Shown: one piece after another, positions 58,110 to 64,000 of the stretch
How the letters are laid out: each line of letters starts with the position of its first letter
How positions within the stretch are numbered: the first letter of the stretch is position 1
Assembly: GCA_034766995.1 (NCBI GenBank)
Contig: CM068322.1
Span: 19,221,745 to 19,285,744 of the forward strand
DNA from: Acanthacorydalis orientalis
Taxonomy: Eukaryota; Arthropoda; Insecta; Megaloptera; Corydalidae
Direction of reading: 5' to 3'
DNA: 64,000 nucleotides
Program-made: the position numbers and the translations under genes
The notes under the pieces: generated by a model
Database searches by the model: none
What the model was told of the DNA's origin: nothing
Seen by the model: only the letters and a program-made list of their open reading frames with translations

Positions 58110-58938
58110 GTATATGTACAATAAAGTTTTAATAATAATGTTGACAAGATGGCCAAAAATATTTATTTTCAGAAATAAAATACAATACAAGAAAAACTTT
58201 TGTTTACATAAATTTTAAAATGTTTGATACTACTTATTTTTATTTAGTATTATAATTACCGTTCCTTCTAATCAGAAAAAAACTGTAATTTGTTTGATAT
58301 TTTTCTAATAATTAAATAAAATATTATTTTTGGGAAAAATCTGAATTTGAAAATTATCGAACCTAATAGTATTGAAATATTATGAGAACAACTTTCAATT
58401 CTTATATATGCTTCACTTTATTCGCATTTTTTTGAAAAATTCACATGTTTACGTCATTGGAAAACTAAAAAATGTTTTGTCCATTTAACAATTACAAATA
58501 CTTTCTATTAGATACCTTATAATTTTTACTTATTTTAAAGCAGTAGAATTTCTCATTCGTTGATGTTACTGTAGATTTTTTGACTCAATTTGACACTTAT
58601 TTCTTTACTAATCTGTTTTGTATTTTTAACCATTTTGAATTATTTGTGATCTAATTTCATTGTTCGCTTAATTCAGAGACGAATAATTAAAGTAATAAAA
58701 ATAGTTGTTTTAAATTCATTATCAAAAAATACTCGGTGTTTTTTTTTAAATTTAGCAATATTTCTATAAATGTATTATATTGTGTATGTATTTTTTTTAT
58801 TTAAACCTATATTTATAAAATACATAAAGTATAATAGTACTTTTATTATTCTCTCAAGTAAACAACATCTTAATAGCTCACAAGAAAGAATTCTAGAAAT
58901 CTTAAAAACTTAACGTAGAAAGAGAAGGACGCTTTGTA

Positions 58939-59507
58939 TTAGATTGGTAGGAATATAATTTCGGTTTTTGTTTTCTAAATCTAACCATATTTTTGTCACT
59001 GAAAGTATTATTTCATCGTATTCATGTTAATATCATTTTAAAGTATATTTCTCGGTCTGTATTTTGGTAATAACGACTTTGGTTTTATTATTAATTTTAT
59101 TTTAAATTAGGCTATTAAATTAAAGATGGGAAAGAAACAAATAAAAGAATTTTATGAGTTCAAAACGAGTGATAGTGCAGCAGAAGATTCTCGTAAACGA
59201 AATGATACTTTTGGTGTGGGTACTGTTAAAGAATTTACGGTGTAATAGTGGTTCCAAAAATTTCGTGCTCGAGACGAGAATCTTAAAGATGAAAAACGTC
59301 GCGGGCGTTTTTCTTGAGTTCATAATGACGAACTGATGGTGTTAGTTAAATAAAAACCACGCACAACAATTCGACAGATTGCAGAAAAGTTAGACATTAA
59401 TTATCAAACAGTTTTCGACCATTTAAACAGCTAGGAAAATCAAAAAAGCTGTAAATATATATGAATTTGAAGGTTATAAATCGTAACTATTTTCCTATCA
59501 ATTTAAT
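58939..59507 (+). mobile_element. Mariner-derived MITE, family M copy 6
   Basis: The left end is TTAGATTGGTAGGAATATAA. The right end is the inverted GTAACTATTTTCCTATCAAT. Length about 569 bp and opposite in orientation to copies 1, 2, 4 and 5. The plus strand keeps the leader (ATTTCTCGGTCTGTATTTTG), ATGGGAAAGAAACAAATAAA and the remnant EFYEFKTSDSAAEDSRKRND-like start, FGVGTVKEFTV, WFQKFRA-like and KPRTTIRQIAEKLDINYQTV. It then passes through GAATTTGAAGGTTAT into the terminal repeat. The catalytic domain is missing. Confidence 0.87.
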
Positions 59508-60445
59508 ACATTTTTTAGAGTTTTTAGATTTTATAATATTTTATGTATAGTTTGTTATTTGAGTTATATATGATATACTTGTGTACTTTATTTAGGTTAA
59601 ATTAATAAAATAGAATTTGTAATAACTGTTTAATGAAACATTTATAATCTTAAATTGATATGGTCTTAGAAAAGCATATAAGAATAAAGATATCGTTTAA
59701 AGTAATTTATCATCTTATAGGTCAGTACCAAACGGAGAAACACTATATGCTAAACAATTAACAGGATATATGTATATATATATGCTATTAATTAATTGTT
59801 CTATTCCTTGAAAATATTTTTTTTAAATTAAAATGAAGCTAGGATACACAGAAATGAATATATGGGTGTAGAAATATTTCTAATCTTATATAAATTGATA
59901 TCGGCATAACGAAATTTATTCATTATGAATTTATTTTCAAAGTAGGAAAACTAAATGCATCTTTTTTATTTAGATGTAATCCATAGGCAACGAATAAGAT
60001 ATGCCAAACTCGAGTGAATTCAATTAGGTGAATAATAAATTCTTTATGAGAATACTCCTGCTTACATGTTGACTGTTCACTGCGTTATTAAACAAAAACA
60101 AACCAGTCACTATACTTAATATCCTTTTCGTATTCACAAGATTTCGAACAGAGAATTTTTCGATTCCAAAAAATTAAATTGAAATATAAGGGGTGGACTT
60201 TTGAGTATATAGAAATCATGAAAGTAACCGCAACGAAGAAACTGAAAACGATTTCAGAAGGACAGTTTTCTAATTAATTATATTCTCGATTACTAATCTG
60301 TGTTGTTAGAATTAGGGTTGTAGGCTGTGTAGAAATTAAATAAAATAGAACTATTTTTAATAAGAGTTTAACTTTTATTCACTTAGTGCGGGAAATAATT
60401 TGTTAATCTGTATACGCACATATTTACAAACACATGCATATATTA

Positions 60446-60448
<3 letters not shown>

Positions 60449-60491
<43 letters not shown>
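60449..60491. repeat. (TA)n microsatellite
   Basis: A TA run of about 43 bp. Confidence 0.95.
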
Positions 60492-60494
<3 letters not shown>

Positions 60495-61964
60495 GTTAAT
60501 ACCATGGCAAAATTACTATTATTTCTTAATTTAATCATAAATGTCATCTAAACGATACTTACATAAAACTATTTAAATATGTATATATGTATGTATATAT
60601 ATATATATAGATTAAAGTATATTTTACCATAATTATATATTAAATAGAGAAATATATATATATATAGTCATCTACAAATCATGTTTTTTTTTTCAATTCT
60701 ATCGATGGATACATGAAAATTCCCTCGTTTACCTTGATTTTATATACTATTGTGAAATTTATCTATTTGAAATAAACAAGTGTTTTAATGCATTCAACGA
60801 AAACAATATTTTTTATTGAAAAGACATATATTTTATATATATATAATTATAAATTTATATATGTACAGTTTGTCATATAAAAAATCAATAAGCGTTTGTC
60901 AATATCTCAATGTATTCAATTATATAAATGAGATTCATTTAATGGAAAGCACTTATTTTTCTAAGCAACATAATTTTAATCTAAAAAGTGTCATTTGTTG
61001 TTAGTAAATATTTAAATGTCTTACATATAAAGTAATTAAAATTAGTTTGTAACATTTATAAAATATTTTAGATTTTATTTTTTTTAGTTAAATTGAAATT
61101 GACTGTAAAAAATTTAAATAGGATAACACGCACGGAATTATTTGTATCTGTATATAAAACTAATTTTGGTACCTAAAAATAAAAAAAAATATCAATCAGT
61201 ATAGCCTATAATTGAGAAGCATAATTGTGAGCCTGTAATTACTAAAACTGAGTGCTTATTTCTGATTTAATGAGGATAAGTTTATTGAAATATAGAAAGA
61301 TGAACATAGCCAATTAGTATTCAGAATTGTGTATTATTTGCATTTCTGGAATATTAAAAACTCTTGTTTATTCTGCGTAATGCTAGAACCATTTGTTGCA
61401 TTCTTTACTTTTATAAATTTATTACCAAGTAACAAAGTAGTTAAATAATGTTCAGATTTATATAACATGAAATTTAGGATTTAGACTTTGAACTTGAAGA
61501 AATTGTCTTCAACAACTCATAAGATACATAAAGGAAGAGTTCTACTATTATTTAAACAATGCTAACAAATGTTCGAGTATGGACCATAGTTAATTTGAGT
61601 TTTCAAGGTGTTAAAATTTCAGACAGTTTAAAGATTTAATAATTTCAGATTTTAGCTAATTATCATATCATGCAAGTTTTTTTATACGATACTTCTTAAA
61701 TTACTTTTACAAATGATTTTTTAACTAAACTTAACTCTCTTAAAATATAAACATTTTGATCTAATCTAAAAAAATTAATAGTTGATTTTTGATCATTTTT
61801 CTTTTTTTTCATGTCCATTTAGACGACGAAGAGTTATTTTTCTGAGTGGTAAGTTAAAAATAAATCTAAACAATTTTTGTTCAATAATTTAAAGACCAGA
61901 GAATTTTGGAATTTCCATTAAACAGAGCAAAAATATCCAAGTACACTTTTACAAATGTATTTTT

Positions 61965-62185
61965 TACTTATTCCTAAAAAATAAAATTACTCCCAGTCAA
62001 AAATAGTCAATAGTTGAATATTTATAATTTTCAATTAATGTGTATGAACAAGGACAGAAAAATCTTCTTTTGAAATACGCATACGAAATTTACTCAAAAT
62101 TTGTTAATAATCAAAAATTGAAAATTTTTAATCAGAAAAGAGTTACCGGTTTCTGAGATGAATGAAAAATTAGTCCGTGAAAGGG
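61965..62185. repeat. Degenerate foldback of AT-rich repeat
   Basis: A forward half (ATTACTCCCAGTCAAAAATA, GTCAATAGTTGAATATTTAT) is answered by an inverted half (AAAAATTGAAAATTTTTAAT, CAGAAAAGAGTTACCGGTTT, CTGAGATGAATGAAAAATTA). The inverted half matches the left unit of the pair at 17640-17945 better than the forward half does. Confidence 0.4.
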
Positions 62186-63346
62186 AATTAAATTATAATA
62201 AAATTAAATTATATTAAATCATAGTACGAAAATTTATTAGCAGTGTTTTACATCAATTTAACTAAAAAGGATCTGATTTTTTAAAATAAATTATGCTTAC
62301 ATTCGTTTAATACTAGAAGATTTTTAATATTTATCGGCATATCAGTGCATCAGTCTTTCTCATTGTTTTTCTGTTTATAAGGATGTTTTGGTAAAATTAC
62401 ATACTTCATATATTTATGATTTTCTGTATGCATGAATATGGATGTATTTGAAATATTTATTTAAAAAATCCTAACTTTTCAAAAAATGTTTTTATTTTAT
62501 TAATTTTGATTTTTGAAACGGATGTTTATTAAAGATAAATTAATAAAAATAGGACGAAATAGATGAAGTTTTATAGTATTTAAAAGTATGTGGAACGTTT
62601 ATAAAATTATATTTGTGTATATGTATATATATGTATGTATGCATGTGTGTATGTACTGTATTAAAAACAAAGACAGACGCCCATGGTTTCACACAGTAAC
62701 AATCAAGTGTATTGACAATGTCAACAAGTTGTCAAATTTTTTCATGAAATGAATTTTGGACTCAAAAAATACAAAAGATAGTATAGTTTAGAATATCGTT
62801 ATCTGTCCCATATTTAAAAATGCATGGCCTTATATTTATCATGCGATAAAAGTTGTGCATGCAATTCGCCAATAGTTTTTGGTGTGCATTTGCATTCGTA
62901 TCTCATATTTATATAGATAGGTTCAAAAAAAAATCGTTCATATTTAACGAAAATAATATATACTTATATATACACATGCATACTCGTATATGTACGCTTG
63001 CTTATCTCTCATCGAACGAAATTGTCCTTTATTTGTACTTTTCATAGTTTACGAATGTTTTTTTCTACATTTCATTTCAAGTAGCATGTTTTCAAGTGTC
63101 GTGATGTTAAAATATGTTCGTATCGTTAATAAATAACATAAACGGATTGTTTTGAAATAATATATTTAGTACTCTTTTTATAAATTATTCGTTGTCAGTT
63201 GTTATCTTTAGTGATTATAGTTTTACAGACTTGATAAATATTTAAATTACTTTTATGATTTTTTAAATATAAGTAGTAGTTTTTGATTGGTTACTTTATA
63301 CTTAAATCATTTTTTATTACTGCTGTATGATAGTGGAATTCATTAT

Positions 63347-63400
63347 TCGAGGGTCGCTTGAAAATTCCGTAAACATGTTTTAAAAATCGTTTTATTAAAC
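63347..63400 (+). mobile_element. Possible isolated mariner terminal repeat
   Basis: TTCGAGGGTCGCTTGAAAAT followed by TCCGTAAAC resembles the CGAGGGTCGxxTGAAAAGT ends of another mariner group. No matching inverted end or transposase was found before the window ends. Confidence 0.35.
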
Positions 63401-63472
63401 GATGTTGTATCTATATGTCATAAAAATAATACTTTACAGTTTTTTAATAGGCTTAGATATTTTTATAAATTG

Positions 63473-63473
<1 letters not shown>

Positions 63474-63511
<38 letters not shown>
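63474..63511. repeat. (TA)n microsatellite
   Basis: A TA run of about 38 bp. Confidence 0.95.
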
Positions 63512-63515
<4 letters not shown>

Positions 63516-63719
63516 TCAATAGTTAACTATAGGTGGAATGATTTTCCTTATATTTTTTCTTTGTGTTTATTCTAAAATAACGTTTTGTATAAAACATTTG
63601 ATGAAATTCAAGACGAGATGATATATTGAATTCAAACTATTATAAAAATGTAATGAAATTAGGTACTTTTAAATAAACAGATTATTTTAATTCAAACTTA
63701 ACTAAAGAAAATAATTATG

Positions 63720-63723
<4 letters not shown>

Positions 63724-63758
<35 letters not shown>
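63724..63758. repeat. (TA)n microsatellite
   Basis: A TA run of about 35 bp near the end of the window. Confidence 0.95.
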
Positions 63759-64000
63759 TTTAAAAAATACGATTGTAATTTAATACGAGAATAATTAATT
63801 GAATAAATTTATTGACGGTCGAAACGGTACTGTTGTTAAAAAAATTAGAGGCGACCAGGAATTTCCAATAATTTCAAATATGAAATTTGTTTGCATTTCT
63901 GAATTGGAAACAATAATATATATTAATAGATGTAAGTAACTACTTGTACATATTGAGAATATAAGATTGAAGTTATAGAGCATTTAAAGTGTAACATTTA

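Larger units (their letters stand above)
57046..58938. other. AT-rich DNA with a GC-richer block
   Basis: A TA array lies at 57139-57168. At about 57340-57960 the DNA is less AT-rich with scattered CG (GCATGGCCCGCGG, TGAAGCGCGCGGTG), includes a (CGAT)n run, and carries a minus-strand frame whose last 105 or so codons are not repeat-derived but resemble nothing known. A complex TA/TACATATG array follows at 57998-58105. The rest is AT-rich. Confidence 0.4.
59508..63990. other. AT-rich DNA, no gene recognised
   Basis: TA arrays lie at 60449-60491, 63474-63511 and 63724-63758, with shorter ones near 60595 and 60655. A degenerate inverted pair of the AT-rich repeat lies at 61965-62185. A possible isolated mariner end lies near 63347. 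No protein-like frame on either strand. Confidence 0.5.

Noticed and set aside
57668..58156. 162-codon minus-strand open frame, the longest in the window
   Set aside because: Its first third is translated TA/TACATATG repeat (Tyr-Ile strings), and the remainder shows no domain, signal peptide or conserved motif. The GC-richer composition of the block is enough to leave a frame open.

Overview
This window reads as a gene-poor, strongly AT-rich stretch of an animal nuclear genome, most likely an insect. The reasons are: no dense reading frames and no operon-like layout on either strand; many (TA)n arrays; many decayed Tc1/mariner-type elements inserted at TA; pogo/Tigger-type, RTE-type and piggyBac-type relics; and two CpG-rich islets carrying short runs of the arthropod-type TTAGG unit. 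An AT-rich hymenopteran would fit, but the sequence does not settle the order. I found no convincing host protein-coding exon and no tRNA, rRNA or CRISPR array. Nearly every longer reading frame is a transposase fragment, the antisense shadow of one, or translated (TA)n, which reads as Tyr-Ile.

Layout. 1-1.26 kb is AT-rich DNA with one TA array. 1.27-1.66 kb is a CpG-rich islet, a promoter candidate. 1.75-2.71 kb is a decayed mariner-like element (family C) with a fragment of a second mariner (family A) inside it. 5.81-7.12 kb is a full-length but dead family A mariner. 10.61-11.11 kb is a short deletion derivative of mariner family B. 12.02-12.12 kb holds two adjacent hairpins. 15.74-16.02 kb is a CpG/CA-rich islet. 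16.38-17.01 kb is the C-terminal part of a Tigger/pogo-type transposase. 18.05-18.61 and 20.66-21.22 kb are two copies of a mariner-derived MITE (family M). 21.34-21.55 and 26.19-26.30 kb are C-terminal scraps of another mariner-type transposase. 26.40-27.71 kb is an internally deleted IS630/Tc1/mariner-type element whose left end has been multiplied into a tandem array.

29.70-31.02 kb is a full-length dead family B mariner. 34.55 and 46.14 kb hold possible tRNA-derived SINE heads. 38.41-38.85 kb is a truncated family M copy, abutting mariner ends in inverted arrangement and a Mos1-like mariner relic (38.97-40.24 kb). 41.45-41.57 kb is a foldback element. 43.17-43.55 kb is a jerky/Tigger-type DDE fragment with over 100 open codons. 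44.70-44.96 kb is a piggyBac-type MITE flanked by TTAA. 47.70-48.27, 50.22-50.50 and 58.94-59.51 kb are further family M copies. 48.48-49.08 kb is the largest CpG-rich islet. 49.68-50.10 kb is an RTE-type reverse-transcriptase tail. 54.84-55.35 kb is a second family B deletion derivative. 55.77-57.05 kb is a second full-length family A mariner.

The pieces do not form a pathway. Together they record repeated waves of cut-and-paste transposition, each leaving one or a few long copies plus short internally deleted copies. (TA)n arrays later arose or grew, several of them inside the elements. The most informative items are the family M deletion derivatives, the amplification of one element's terminus into a tandem array, the head-to-head mariner ends around a TA core, the open jerky-type fragment, and the hairpins and CpG-rich islets that no element explains.
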